From Streptomyces sp. NWU339 (GTDB taxonomy: Bacteria > Actinomycetota > Actinomycetes > Streptomycetales > Streptomycetaceae), in assembly GCF_003143855.1 (NCBI RefSeq), contig NZ_QFRK01000010.1, positions 161,193 to 225,192 on the forward strand: a stretch of 64,000 bases of DNA. The letters run 5' to 3'. Position numbers and translations under genes: made by a program. Shown one piece after another: positions 1 to 8,208 of the stretch. Positions within the stretch are counted from its first letter, which is position 1. Every line of letters begins with the position of its first letter. Below the pieces are notes generated by a model that had not been told where the DNA came from, did no database searches, and saw only the letters and a program-made list of their open reading frames with translations.

Positions 1-2
1 CC

Positions 3-491
3 GGCGTGATCCGCGGCGCGTACCACTTCGCGCGCCCCGACATCTCCAGCGGGGCGGTCCAGGCGAACTACTTCGCCTCCAACGGCGGCGGCTGGTCGCG
101 GGACAACCTGACCCTGCCGGGTGTCCTGGACATCGAGCACAACCCCTACGGGGCCATGTGCTACGGCCTGTCCACCACGCAGATGCGCACCTGGATCAAC
201 GACTTCTACACCACCTACAAGTCCCGCACCGGCCGGGACGCGGTGATCTACACGACGTCCGGCTGGTGGAACACCTGCACCGGCAACTGGACCGGCATGT
301 CCGGCAAGAGCCCGCTGTGGGTGGCGCACTGGACCTCGGCGTCGTCCCCGACCATCCCGAGCGGTTTCCCGACCTGGACGGTGTGGCAGTACACCAGCAC
401 CGGCTCGGTCAGCGGCGTCTCCGGAAACGTGGACCGCAACCAGTTCAACGGTTCGCGCGACCGGCTCCTGGCCCTCGCCAACAACACGTAA
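3..491 (+). CDS. GH25 lysozyme (muramidase), 5' truncated by window edge
   Basis: This is the C-terminal part (about 161 residues visible) of a glycoside hydrolase family 25 lysozyme, a secreted enzyme that cuts the MurNAc-GlcNAc bond of peptidoglycan. The reading frame is open from the first bases; the GTG at position 6 is internal because it falls inside the barrel strand RGAYHFARP. Visible family marks are the acidic active-site strand VLDIEHNPYG, the strand WVAHW, and the closing WQYTSTG followed by VDRNQFNG, as in the Streptomyces cellosyl/lysozyme M1 group. The signal peptide and first catalytic Asp must lie upstream of the window. The next gene, on the same strand, is also a cell-wall hydrolase. 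The family call is firm; only the N-terminus is missing. Confidence 0.9.
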   Translation, partial: GVIRGAYHFARPDISSGAVQANYFASNGGGWSRDNLTLPGVLDIEHNPYGAMCYGLSTTQMRTWINDFYTTYKSRTGRDAVIYTTSGWWNTCTGNWTGMSGKSPLWVAHWTSASSPTIPSGFPTWTVWQYTSTGSVSGVSGNVDRNQFNGSRDRLLALANNT

Positions 492-622
492 CCGGCACCC
501 GATCCGGCACCGGCAGGGGACCCCTCCTCGCCGCTCCCCCAGCACGCGATCACGCGGTGGAGCCGACGGCCGACCCCGTCGGCTCCTCCGTTTCCCCCCA
601 CCGTCTCCCCCAAGGAGCGATC

Positions 623-1315
623 GTGAACGCCGAGAACGCGCTCCGGCGCCGTCTCCTGCTCGCCGGTGCGGCCGGCCTGGCCGCCGCCACCGCCCTGCCG
701 GGCACCGCCCATGCACAGAGCACCGCCCGGGCGCGGAGCGCCGGTGGCGCGAAGGCCGCCGACGCCGTCGAGCCGGACATCGACAGCACCCGTGCCTGGG
801 GCGCCCGTTCACCACGCGGAAGCATCAGCCGGCTGTCGTACCGGCCGAGCCGGATCATCGTCCACCACACGGTGAGCGCCAACACCTCCGACTTCTCCCG
901 CGCCCAGGCCCACTCCCACGCCCACTGGGTCCAGGACCTGCACATGGACAAGAACGGATGGGTCGACACCGGCTACCACTTCCTGGTCAGCCGGGGCGGC
1001 TGGATCACCGAGGGGCGGCACGGCAGCCTCCAGGCCCTCACCGGCGGGAGCGGTTTCGTCCTCGGCGCCCACACCTCCGGGCAGAACGACCAGGCCGTCG
1101 GGATCGCCAACGAGGGCGCCTACCACGCGGGCGCCACACCTCCGCAGGCGCAGTGGGAGGTGCTGGTCGCCCTGTGCGCGTACACCTGCGCGCGCTACGG
1201 CATCCCCGCTACGCGGCTCCACGGTCACAAGGACTACGGCGACACCCTCTGCCCCGGGGTGTTCCACGACATGCTGCCCCGGCTGCGCGACGAGGTCGGG
1301 GCTGCTCTGGCGTAG
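623..1315 (+). CDS. Secreted PGRP / N-acetylmuramoyl-L-alanine amidase
   Basis: A 230-residue peptidoglycan-recognition-type amidase (Amidase_2 fold) expected to cut the MurNAc-L-Ala bond outside the cell. The GTG start at 623 was chosen because AAGGAG lies six bases upstream and it places a twin-arginine-like export signal (RRRLLLAGAAGLAAATALPG, ending near AHAQ) at the N-terminus; the open frame further upstream overlaps the lysozyme gene antiparallel to its codon bias. Zinc-site residues are visible: the first His in IIVHHT, the His in HGHKDYGD and the Cys in LCPG. YHFLV and GIANEG are the usual PGRP strands. It follows the GH25 lysozyme by about 130 bases, so the two may form a cell-wall-lytic pair. 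Confidence 0.9.
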   Translation: MNAENALRRRLLLAGAAGLAAATALPGTAHAQSTARARSAGGAKAADAVEPDIDSTRAWGARSPRGSISRLSYRPSRIIVHHTVSANTSDFSRAQAHSHAHWVQDLHMDKNGWVDTGYHFLVSRGGWITEGRHGSLQALTGGSGFVLGAHTSGQNDQAVGIANEGAYHAGATPPQAQWEVLVALCAYTCARYGIPATRLHGHKDYGDTLCPGVFHDMLPRLRDEVGAALA

Positions 1316-1330
1316 CCGCCCGGCCCGTGC

Positions 1331-2725
1331 TCAGGTCTGAGCGGCGATCCGGGCCAGTCGCCGGGCCTGTGCGCGGGTGGAGCGGGCGATCTCGTCCTCG
1401 TCGGCCGTGCGGAGCCGGCTGTCCTCCACGATCTGACGGCCGTTGACGAACGACGCGGTGACCGGGGCCGCCGCGCCGAGGACCAGCGCGGCCACCGGGT
1501 CGGCGATGGAGGAGTGGGCGAGGGTGTCCATCCGCCACAGCACCAGATCGGCGAGCTTGCCCGGCTCCAGCGAGCCGATCTCGGCGGCACGGCCCAGCAC
1601 CTGGGCGCCTCCATAGGTGCCCAGACGCAGCGCCTGACGTGCCGTCAGGGCCGCTTCGCGGTGCGGGCCGAGGCGGCCCACGAGCAGGGCGTTGCGCAGT
1701 TCGGTGTGCAGTTCGCCGGACTCGTTGGACGCCGTGCCGTCCACGCCGAGGCCGACCGGGACGCCGGCCGCCAGCAGGTCGGGGACGCGCGCGATGCCCG
1801 CGGCGAGGCGGGCGTTGGAGGAGGGGCAGTGGGCCACGCCCGTGCTCGTACGGGCGAAGGCGGCGACGTCGGAGTCGTTCATGTGGACGCAGTGCGCCAT
1901 CCACACGTCCTCGCCGAGCCAGCCGGTGGACTCGAAGTAGTCGGTCGGGCTCATGCCGAACCGTTCGTGGCAGAACTTCTCCTCCTCCACGGTCTCCGAA
2001 CCGTGGGTGTGCAGGCGCACGCCGAGTCCGCGGGCCGACTCCGCTGATTGCCGCATCAGTTCGGTGGAGACGGAGAACGGTGAGCAGGGTGCGACGGCGA
2101 CCTGGGTCATGGCACCGAAGGAGGTGTCGTGGTGCCGGCGGACGGTCTCCTCGGTCGCGGCGAGGGCGTCCTGGAGCGTCTCGACGGCGAAGTCCGGGGG
2201 CAGTCCGCCGTCCTTCTCGCCGAGGTCCATGGAGCCGCGGGCGAGGGTGAAGCGCACCCCCATGTCACGGGCGGCGCGGATGATGGTGCCGGACAGGTCG
2301 CCGGTGCCCCGCGGGAAGACGTAGTGGTGGTCCATGGCGGTGGTCACGCCGCCGCGGACCATCATCGCGAGGGATCCCCGGGCCGCCGCGTCCACCATCG
2401 GCTCGTCGATGCGCGCCCAGGTCGGGTAGAGCGCGACGAGCCAGTCGAACAGGTTGTGGTCGGTGGCCAGGCCCCGGGTGAGCCACTGGTAGAAGTGGTG
2501 GTGGGTGTTGACCAGGCCGGGGGTCGCCAGATGCCCGGTGGCGTCGATACGGCGTACGACGTTCTCCAGGCCGTCGGGTGCCCTGCCCGCGCCGAGGGAC
2601 TCGATGCGGTGGCCGGCCAGGACGAGGTGCCCGGAGGCGTACTCGGTGTCCTGCGCGTCGACGGTCGCGATCGCGCAGTTCTCGATGACGACGCGTTCTG
2701 TGACGGTGTGCTGGTCCGGTGCCAT
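1331..2725 (-). CDS. 8-oxoguanine deaminase (amidohydrolase superfamily)
   Basis: A 464-residue amidohydrolase of the cytosine/8-oxoguanine deaminase group, which converts 8-oxoguanine to urate, or a related purine deaminase. The metal site can be read: HxH in NTHHHFYQ near residue 74, the His in LHTHGSE near 238, the His in MAHCVHM near 273 and the Asp in GVDGTASNE near 330. Length and motifs match the 8-oxoguanine deaminase group rather than guanine deaminase. It is the last gene of a minus-strand operon and starts 26 bases after the uricase stop, so its product (urate) would feed directly into the genes before it. The position supports the substrate but does not prove it; other aminopurine deamination is possible. 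Confidence 0.85.
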   Translation of the reverse strand: MAPDQHTVTERVVIENCAIATVDAQDTEYASGHLVLAGHRIESLGAGRAPDGLENVVRRIDATGHLATPGLVNTHHHFYQWLTRGLATDHNLFDWLVALYPTWARIDEPMVDAAARGSLAMMVRGGVTTAMDHHYVFPRGTGDLSGTIIRAARDMGVRFTLARGSMDLGEKDGGLPPDFAVETLQDALAATEETVRRHHDTSFGAMTQVAVAPCSPFSVSTELMRQSAESARGLGVRLHTHGSETVEEEKFCHERFGMSPTDYFESTGWLGEDVWMAHCVHMNDSDVAAFARTSTGVAHCPSSNARLAAGIARVPDLLAAGVPVGLGVDGTASNESGELHTELRNALLVGRLGPHREAALTARQALRLGTYGGAQVLGRAAEIGSLEPGKLADLVLWRMDTLAHSSIADPVAALVLGAAAPVTASFVNGRQIVEDSRLRTADEDEIARSTRAQARRLARIAAQT

Positions 2726-2751
2726 GATGCGTCCGTTCGTCCCTTCTGCCC

Positions 2752-3687
2752 TCAGAGGTTGGTGAGGTCCGCCGGTATCAGCGCCTCACAGCCGTTCCGC
2801 AGGATCGTGGCCTCTATCAGACCGTAGGGGCGGTCGGCGGCGAGGTAGACGGCGCCGTCCTCGCTGTCGTTCTCGAGGCCGAAGGGTTCCAGGTCCACCT
2901 GGAAGTGGTGGCTGTTGGGGAGGGAGAAGCGGACCTCGTCTATCTCGTCGCGGTGGTCGATGATCCGCGCGCCCATCTGGTACATCGTCTGCTGCAGGGA
3001 CAGGGAGTAGGTCTCGGCGAATGCCTGGAGCATGTGCTGCTTGGTCCGCTCGTAGGACGTCTCCCAGTCGGGCATCTGCTGCTCGTCGCCGGTCCAGTTG
3101 AACCGCCAGCGGGCGGCGACCGAGGTGGCGAGGATACGGTCGTGGGTCTCCTTCAACGTCGTGTACTTGTCCTTGACGTAGCCCCAGAACTCGGAGTCGG
3201 TGGAGTTCAGCACCGTCAGGTCCTTCAGGCCCGAGACGATCTCCCACCGCTCGCCGTCGTAGGTGACCTGCGTCAGCCGGGTCTCCTGGCCCTTGCGGAC
3301 GAAGGAGTGCTCGCCCTCGTGGGCGTCGGAGGTGGCGATCCGTTCCCAGGCGTACTCCTCGACGCGGATGCGGGCCCGGTGGATGGGCTCCTGAGAGGTG
3401 ACGAAGTGCCGGGCGAGGTGGATGCCGAACTGCTCGGCGGACTCGATGCCGTGCTCCTTGGCGAACGCGAACACGGTGTTCTTGGTGGTGTCGGTCGGCA
3501 GGACGTTGGCGTTGGAGCCGGAGTAGTGGACCTCCTCCATGTCGCCGGACAGGGCGACGGAGACGTTCAGGTCCTTGATGTGGTGGGTGGCGCCGTTCCG
3601 CGTGATCCTGACGACCCGGTTCTCGGCCTTGCCGTACTGGTTCTGGCCCAGGACCACGGGGCGGGCAGGGCTGGAGGTGTCGGTCAT
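2752..3687 (-). CDS. pucL: Urate oxidase (factor-independent uricase)
   Basis: A 311-residue uricase that oxidises urate to 5-hydroxyisourate with oxygen and no cofactor, giving hydrogen peroxide. It has the expected two T-fold halves. Catalytic features are visible: Lys in QYGKAENRV (residue 20), the Thr of VLPTDTTKNT (around 65-71), and the C-terminal SLPNSHHFQVDL segment carrying the His of the active site. Family length is about 300 residues, so the gene looks complete. It starts four bases after the uraH stop, which is tight operon spacing, and is followed by the deaminase gene. The ATG start gives the usual N-terminus just before the Lys strand. Cytoplasmic homotetramer by family. Confidence 0.96.
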   Translation of the reverse strand: MTDTSSPARPVVLGQNQYGKAENRVVRITRNGATHHIKDLNVSVALSGDMEEVHYSGSNANVLPTDTTKNTVFAFAKEHGIESAEQFGIHLARHFVTSQEPIHRARIRVEEYAWERIATSDAHEGEHSFVRKGQETRLTQVTYDGERWEIVSGLKDLTVLNSTDSEFWGYVKDKYTTLKETHDRILATSVAARWRFNWTGDEQQMPDWETSYERTKQHMLQAFAETYSLSLQQTMYQMGARIIDHRDEIDEVRFSLPNSHHFQVDLEPFGLENDSEDGAVYLAADRPYGLIEATILRNGCEALIPADLTNL

Positions 3688-3691
3688 CTTG

Positions 3692-4087
3692 CTAGCTCCC
3701 TCGGTATACGGAGTAGCCGAACGGGTTGAGCAGCAGCGGTACGTGGTAGTGCTCGCCCGGTACGACGGCGAACGTGATCGCCACCTCCGGGAAGAACACC
3801 CCGGCGCCGCCGTCCCGGTCCGCGGGGGCGTCCTGCCGCGCCTCGGCCCGCTGGTCGGTGAAGTACGGCTCCACGGCGAAGTCGAGCCGCAGGTGGGTGG
3901 TTCCCTCCGGCGGCACCGGGAGGTCCTTGCACCGCCCGTCCGCGTCGGTCGCGGAGCCGCCGAGCGCCTGCCAGGGCGCCTGCCGGCCGGAGCGGGCGGA
4001 GAGGTGGACGGCGACGCCCCGGGCGGGGCGGCCGACGCTGGTGTCCAGGATGTGCGTGGACACGGAGGCGGTGGTGTCGGTGCTCAT
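3692..4087 (-). CDS. uraH: 5-hydroxyisourate hydrolase (transthyretin-like)
   Basis: A 131-residue transthyretin-related HIU hydrolase, the second step of urate breakdown, which opens 5-hydroxyisourate to OHCU. The start strand HILDTSVGRPARGV carries the catalytic His, and the protein ends in YRGS, the C-terminal tetrapeptide that separates HIU hydrolases from true transthyretins. It is slightly longer than the roughly 110-residue family norm because of the loop containing PADRDGGAG. It lies between uraD (seven bases between uraD stop and this ATG) and uricase (four bases), so the three steps are cotranslated in pathway order. Cytoplasmic tetramer by family. Confidence 0.95.
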   Translation of the reverse strand: MSTDTTASVSTHILDTSVGRPARGVAVHLSARSGRQAPWQALGGSATDADGRCKDLPVPPEGTTHLRLDFAVEPYFTDQRAEARQDAPADRDGGAGVFFPEVAITFAVVPGEHYHVPLLLNPFGYSVYRGS

Positions 4088-4094
4088 CTCTGCG

Positions 4095-4604
4095 TCAGTC
4101 CTCGTCGACGAGTCGGGCCAGACGGATGCGGTTGATCTTCCCCAGTTCGGTGCGGACGATCCCGCGCTCCCGCTCCGGCGTGTTGCCCAGGCGCGCGGTC
4201 AGCGCGTCACGCAGCTGCTCGCCGGTCCGGCCAGTGGCGCAGATGAGGAACACATGGCCGAACCTCTCCTGGTAGGCGAGGTTCAGTTCGAGCATCTCCG
4301 CCTTGAGCCGGTCCGGCGCGGCGGTCATGCCGCTCTGCTCCCGCTGCGAGGCCGGGTCGCCGGGCCGGGGCCTGCCGATCGGCGGGTGCCCGGCCATCGC
4401 CTCCTGGAGGTCCGCCGCGCTCAGCCCGCTCACGGCGGCGTCGGAGGCGGCGTACAGGTCGTCGGCGGTGGCGTAGGGCCGGTCGGCGAGCAGTCGGCGG
4501 GCCCACGCCGTGGAGGCACACGCCTCGTGGAGGGCGGCGAGGGCCGCCGGCTCCTCCAGCGCGTTGAAGCGGGCCAGGCCCGGCGGCGTGGCAGTGGACG
4601 TCAC
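4095..4604 (-). CDS. uraD: OHCU decarboxylase
   Basis: A 169-residue 2-oxo-4-hydroxy-4-carboxy-5-ureidoimidazoline decarboxylase, third step of urate degradation, giving S-allantoin. The GTG start at 4604 was preferred over a longer open frame because GGGGAGG sits five bases upstream and the family normally begins with the ARFNALEEP helix. The catalytic His is in GHPPIG, and REQSG plus the C-terminal segment around FLICATGR are the expected partners. It is the first gene of the uraD-uraH-uricase-deaminase operon. A promoter and an inverted repeat lie directly upstream (4655-4701). Confidence 0.93.
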   Translation of the reverse strand: MTSTATPPGLARFNALEEPAALAALHEACASTAWARRLLADRPYATADDLYAASDAAVSGLSAADLQEAMAGHPPIGRPRPGDPASQREQSGMTAAPDRLKAEMLELNLAYQERFGHVFLICATGRTGEQLRDALTARLGNTPERERGIVRTELGKINRIRLARLVDED

Positions 4605-4654
4605 GGTGGCCTCCCCGGCCGCGAGCGGCCTCGGTGCTGAGCGGGCGTGCCGAC

Positions 4655-4701
4655 AGCTAACGTCGCCACGGGCCGTCACGTCAACAGTTTGTTGAAAACT
4701 G
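4655..4701 (-). promoter_or_regulatory. uraD operon promoter with overlapping operator-like inverted repeat
   Basis: On the minus strand a -35 TTGACG (4679-4684) is followed after 18 bases by TTAGCT (4655-4660), placing a start about 44 bases before the uraD GTG. Overlapping the -35 is CAGTTTGTTGAAAACTG (4685-4701, plus strand), a perfect 6-bp inverted repeat around five bases, and TCAAC-N5-GTTGA (4681-4695) is a second interleaved palindrome. Such a site would suit repression. The HTH gene just upstream is the nearest candidate binder; that link is inference. Confidence 0.5.
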
Positions 4702-4758
4702 GCGGACGGCCACCACGCCACGCAGCGCCATGAGCGGTTCGTACGCCCTGGTCAGGGC

Positions 4759-5127
4759 TCAGGAGCCCTTCTCGCGGTTGAGGTAGTTGTAGACGGTGAA
4801 CCGGCTGACGCCGAGCGCGCTCGCCACGGTCTCCACCCCGTGCCGTACGGCGAAGGCGCCGCGCGCCTCCAGACTCCGTACGATCTCCTGCTTGGCCCTG
4901 CGGTCCAGCTCGGCGAGGGGTCTGCCCTGCCGGCGCTCGAGGGCGGCGAGCATGTGATCGAGGGAGTCGGCGAGCTGGGGCAGGCGCACGGCGACGGCGT
5001 CGACCCCCTCCCAGACGAGTACGACGTCGTCGGGACCGGCCTCGTCGGGCGGGAGCAGCTGCCCGCCCATGGCGTCGACGAGTGGCTTGACGGCCGCGAT
5101 GAACGGCTCGTCCGCCGCGCCGCTCAT
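4759..5127 (-). CDS. HTH transcriptional regulator (DauR/HTH_22-like)
   Basis: A 122-residue DNA-binding protein. The C-terminal half reads as the HTH_22 domain of DauR/YheO-type regulators: KQEIVRSLEARGAF, then the recognition region VASALGVSRFTVYNYLNRE. Full-length DauR proteins are around 210-240 residues with a PAS-like sensor; here only a short N-terminal part remains (residues 1-65, including WEGVDAVAVRLPQLADSL), so the sensor is reduced or different. The ATG at 5127 overlaps the stop of the preceding small gene by four bases, so the two are translationally coupled. It stands 155 bases before uraD with an operator-like repeat in the gap, so a role in controlling urate degradation is likely but inferred. 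Confidence 0.75.
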   Translation of the reverse strand: MSGAADEPFIAAVKPLVDAMGGQLLPPDEAGPDDVVLVWEGVDAVAVRLPQLADSLDHMLAALERRQGRPLAELDRRAKQEIVRSLEARGAFAVRHGVETVASALGVSRFTVYNYLNREKGS

Positions 5128-5375
5128 TCCTCGCCCTCCGCGATCACGTTGACCTGGAGCGAGATCCGGGTGGCACCCGCCTCCAGGGACCGGCGGAGCA
5201 GGGCGTCGACGGTGGTGAGCACCGTGTCCGCGCCGCCCTCCGCGGTGTTCCCGAACGGCCCGACGTCCACCGAGTCCAGCTCGGCCGCCTCCACGACCTC
5301 CCGGGCCGCCACCGCGTGCGCGGGCGCCTCGTCCAGGTCGAAGGGCTCGGTCGTGAACTCCACTCTCAATCGCAC
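5124..5375 (-). CDS. Small conserved protein, possibly YkoF/MTH1187-type
   Basis: An 83-residue acidic protein with alternating strands and a central helix (TVLTTVDALLRRSLEAGATR) and the end strand ISLQVNVIAEGEE. This pattern recalls the small ferredoxin-like MTH1187/YkoF thiamine-binding fold, but the match is weak and I do not claim a ligand. The GTG start at 5375 has GGGGAG about five bases upstream. Its TGA overlaps the ATG of the HTH regulator, so it probably works with that protein, perhaps as a sensory partner. Not recognised further. Confidence 0.6.
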   Translation of the reverse strand: MRLRVEFTTEPFDLDEAPAHAVAAREVVEAAELDSVDVGPFGNTAEGGADTVLTTVDALLRRSLEAGATRISLQVNVIAEGEE

Positions 5376-5671
5376 TGCTCCCCCATGACGTCGGCTCCGA
5401 CCTGCTCGTTCTCTCGGTCCTCCGGCCGAGAGAGCACATTCGGGGCACTTCCTCCCGTCAGGGCGCCGAACGCCCGTCCCACCGCCGCCCCGGTCCGTTG
5501 TTCCGGATCGGGGAAGAGGTGGCTGTGGGCGTTCGGGGTCATCGCGGCGTCGGTGTGCCCCGGCCGCTCCGGCACGACCTTAACGGACTCCCCCGCGGCG
5601 ATCAGCAGGACGGCGGAGACGAAGTGGTCGCAGCCGCACCGACTGCTGCGGCTCCCGAGGTGGACGCGAGG
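5366..5671 (-). pseudogene. Tyrosine recombinase (phage/ICE integrase) C-terminal remnant
   Basis: On the minus strand this frame, open from 5671 to a stop at 5366, reads as the end of an actinobacterial tyrosine integrase: HFVSAVLLIAAGESVKVV, then ERPGHTDAAM, then SHLFPDPEQRT and AVGRAF. Intact relatives have ERLGH and a catalytic Tyr in the MTxNxYSHLF segment; here the Tyr position is His (NAHSHLF) and the L of LGH is P, so it cannot be active. The N-terminal three quarters are missing and a stop closes the frame at 5672. The last part overlaps the start and ribosome-binding site of the small gene at 5375. It marks an old integration or rearrangement next to the urate operon. Confidence 0.75.
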
Positions 5672-5697
5672 TCATCGCCTCGAGGAGGTCCTGTCGT

Positions 5698-6045
5698 TCA
5701 CTCCTCCGGCGTGCGGGCGGGGCCGGGACGGCACAGCTGTGCCCAGAGGCGGGCCGCTTCGTGTGCGCTGCGCCGGCGGTGGACGGCGGCACGGGCCCAG
5801 AGGCCGGTCGCGACGGTCGAACCTGTCAGGGCCGCCGCACAGGGCAGCCACCAGCCCCCGGTCACGAACAGGAGTACGGCGACGACGGCCGGCGTGCTCC
5901 AGCCGCTGAGGCAGGCCACCGCCTCGGCACGACGGGACGCGGGCCGGTCGGCCCCCGCGCGCAGATCCACGAGGGCCGGCACGTACCAGACGGAGCCGGC
6001 CGCGGTCACCGCCGCGGCGCCGAGGGCCAGGACTGGATGGGACAC
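5698..6045 (-). CDS. Small membrane protein downstream of ctaD
   Basis: A 115-residue protein with two or three likely membrane helices (residues 4-27 and about 47-85, including TPAVVAVLLFVTGGWWLP) and an Arg-rich tail. The start lies only three bases past the ctaD stop, so it is cotranscribed with it. Small membrane proteins are common after actinobacterial oxidase subunit genes, but I cannot assign a function. The sequence beyond its stop runs into the decayed integrase region. Confidence 0.7.
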   Translation of the reverse strand: MSHPVLALGAAAVTAAGSVWYVPALVDLRAGADRPASRRAEAVACLSGWSTPAVVAVLLFVTGGWWLPCAAALTGSTVATGLWARAAVHRRRSAHEAARLWAQLCRPGPARTPEE

Positions 6046-6048
6046 GGC

Positions 6049-7740
6049 TCAGCCCACCGTCTCCATGGCGGCGATCTCCGGGTGGTGTACGTCGAAGGCG
6101 GGGGATTCGGACCGGATGCGGGGCAGGGAGGTGAAGTTGTGGCGCGGGGGCGGGCAGGACGTGGCCCACTCCAGGGAGCGGCCGTAGCCCCAGGGATCGT
6201 CGACCTCGACCTTCTCGCCGTACTTGGCCGTCCGCCACACGTTGTAGAAGAACGGCAGCAGCGACATGCCCAGCAGGAACGACCCGATCGACGACAGGGT
6301 GTTGAGGGCGGTGAAGCCGTCGGCCGCCAGGTAGTCCGAGTACCGGCGGGGCATGCCCTCGGCGCCCAGCCAGTGCTGGACCAGGAAGGTGAGGTGGAAA
6401 CCCGCCGTGAGCGTCCAGAAGGTGATCTTTCCGAGGCGCTCGTCGAGCATCTTGCCGGTGAACTTCGGCCACCAGAAGTGGAACCCGGCGAACATCGCGT
6501 ACACGACGGTGCCGAAGACCGTGTAGTGGAAGTGCGCGACGACGAAGTACGAGTCGGTGAGGTGGAAGTCCAGCGGCGGCGAGGCCAGGATGACTCCGGT
6601 CAGCCCGCCGAAGAGGAACGTGACGAGGAAGCCCGCGGTCCAGAGCATGGGCGTCTCGAACGACAGGCTGCCCTTCCACATCGTGCCGATCCAGTTGAAG
6701 AACTTCACTCCGGTCGGGATGGCGATCAGGAAGGTCATGAAGGAGAAGAACGGCAGCAGCACTCCGCCCGTGGTGTACATGTGGTGCGCCCAGACGGTCA
6801 ACGACAGACCCGCGATGGCGATCGTCGCGCCGATCAGCCCCATGTAGCCGAACATCGGCTTGCGGGAGAAGACCGGGATCACCTCGGAGACGATGCCGAA
6901 GAACGGCAGGGCCAGGATGTAGACCTCGGGGTGGCCGAAGAACCAGAACAGGTGCTGCCACAGCAGCGCCCCGCCGTTCGCCGCGTCGAAGATGTGGCCG
7001 CCGAACCTGCGGTCGTACTCCAGGGCGAACAGCGCCGCCGCCAGGACCGGGAACACCATGAGGACCAGCACGCTGGTGAGGAGCACGTTCCAGGTGAAGA
7101 TCGGCAGGCGGAACATGGTCATGCCCGGCGCGCGCATGCAGATGATGGTGGTGATGAAGTTGACCGCGCCCAGGATCGAGCCGAAGCCGGACAACGCCAC
7201 GCCCATGATCCACAGGTCGGCTCCCACGCCCGGCGAGTAGACGGCGTCGGACAGCGGGGCGTACAGGAACCAGCCGAAGCCGGCGGCGCCGTCCGGGGTG
7301 AGGAAGCCGCTCGCCGCGATCGACGAACCGAGGAAGAACAGCCAGTAGGCGAGCATGTTCAGCCGGGGGAAGGCCACGTCCGGTGCGCCGATCTGCAACG
7401 GCATGATCCAGTTCGCGAACCCGGTGAACAACGGCATCGCGAACATCAGCAGCATGATCGAACCGTGCATCGTGAACGCCTGGTTGAACTGCTCGTTCGA
7501 CATGATCTGCAGACCGGGCCGGGCCAGCTCCGCCCGCATCACCAGCGCCATCACACCGCCGACGACGAAGAACACGAACGCGGAGACCAGGTAGAGCGTC
7601 CCGATCTTCTTGTGGTCGGTGGTCGTCAGCCACTCCACCCACGACGGGCGCGCGGTCCCGGGCGCGATCCCCCGGGGATGCCCGGGCGCCCCCGTGCCGG
7701 AAACCACGTCGTGCCCCTCCGCGGCCTTTACCTCTTGCAT
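6049..7740 (-). CDS. ctaD: Cytochrome c oxidase subunit I (aa3-type)
   Basis: A 563-residue, 12-helix haem-copper oxidase subunit I. All metal ligands are visible: haem a His in FTMHGSIML, the Cu_B His with cross-linking Tyr in [11 protein letters not shown], the two Cu_B His in WAHHMYTTG, and the haem a/a3 His pair in [11 protein letters not shown]. The ATG at 7740 was preferred over upstream in-frame starts because GAGGGG lies four bases before it. No subunit II or III gene is adjacent, so this looks like the second, isolated ctaD copy seen in many Streptomyces rather than the one in the main bc1-aa3 cluster. The product pumps protons while reducing oxygen in the cytoplasmic membrane. Confidence 0.95.
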   Translation of the reverse strand: MQEVKAAEGHDVVSGTGAPGHPRGIAPGTARPSWVEWLTTTDHKKIGTLYLVSAFVFFVVGGVMALVMRAELARPGLQIMSNEQFNQAFTMHGSIMLLMFAMPLFTGFANWIMPLQIGAPDVAFPRLNMLAYWLFFLGSSIAASGFLTPDGAAGFGWFLYAPLSDAVYSPGVGADLWIMGVALSGFGSILGAVNFITTIICMRAPGMTMFRLPIFTWNVLLTSVLVLMVFPVLAAALFALEYDRRFGGHIFDAANGGALLWQHLFWFFGHPEVYILALPFFGIVSEVIPVFSRKPMFGYMGLIGATIAIAGLSLTVWAHHMYTTGGVLLPFFSFMTFLIAIPTGVKFFNWIGTMWKGSLSFETPMLWTAGFLVTFLFGGLTGVILASPPLDFHLTDSYFVVAHFHYTVFGTVVYAMFAGFHFWWPKFTGKMLDERLGKITFWTLTAGFHLTFLVQHWLGAEGMPRRYSDYLAADGFTALNTLSSIGSFLLGMSLLPFFYNVWRTAKYGEKVEVDDPWGYGRSLEWATSCPPPRHNFTSLPRIRSESPAFDVHHPEIAAMETVG

Positions 7741-8114
7741 CTGCCCCTCGTCCACCGTCGGCGCCCCGCCCTTCCGCTCATGTCCGTACACGTCGTCGAC
7801 GAGCCGGGAGAGGCCGGGTCGACCGGAGCGGACGCGACGCCTCCCGGCCGCTGCCACATGATCCTTTCCGGGGTACCGGGGTCGGACAGGGCCGAACAGT
7901 CCATACCGGGTCCCGAGGGGAGGGCCCAACGGCCCTGATGCGCCCAGCGGCCGGGGGTCGGCGTCGGACTGCCGTCCCCGCGCCCCGATCCCGCTGCGGG
8001 GAGCCTTGCGGATTTCTCGCCGTCCCGGCCAGGCGTCCGCTTCACATGACGTTCATCGCCCCCTCCCCGAGCCGGTGCGCCCGACGCCTGCGCGTGACCT
8101 CGCGCGCCCCCCTC
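7741..8114. other. Intergenic region between ctaD and hyi
   Basis: About 370 bases with no gene I can support. It must hold the ctaD promoter; no clear -10/-35 pair for it was recognised. The hyi promoter and operators start at 8115 and are listed separately. Confidence 0.5.
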
Positions 8115-8178
8115 TTGACAGCCTCGAGACCCGCGGGCAATCTTCCAGTAAGCAGAAAGAAGATTCCGCAATACGAAA
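8115..8178 (+). promoter_or_regulatory. hyi-glxR promoter with two spaced operator sites
   Basis: TTGACA at 8115-8120 is a consensus -35; a weak -10 (CAATCT, 8138-8143) follows after 17 bases. Downstream are two 15-bp sites with starts 21 bases apart: TTCCAGTAAGCAGAA (8143-8157) and TTCCGCAATACGAAA (8164-8178). The gcl promoter carries the same pair in the same order, orientation and spacing. The -10 to early-transcript position suggests repression. S. coelicolor controls these genes with the IclR-family protein AllR; whether this is its site is inference. Confidence 0.7.
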
Positions 8179-8208
8179 TATGAATCGAGAGGAAGGGAGC
8201 ACGGTCCG

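Noticed and set aside
5761..7938. Long open frame antisense to ctaD (about 725 codons)
   Set aside because: It mirrors the codon bias of ctaD in a high-G+C genome, has no ribosome-binding site and gives a low-complexity Arg/Gly/Asp/His-rich product.
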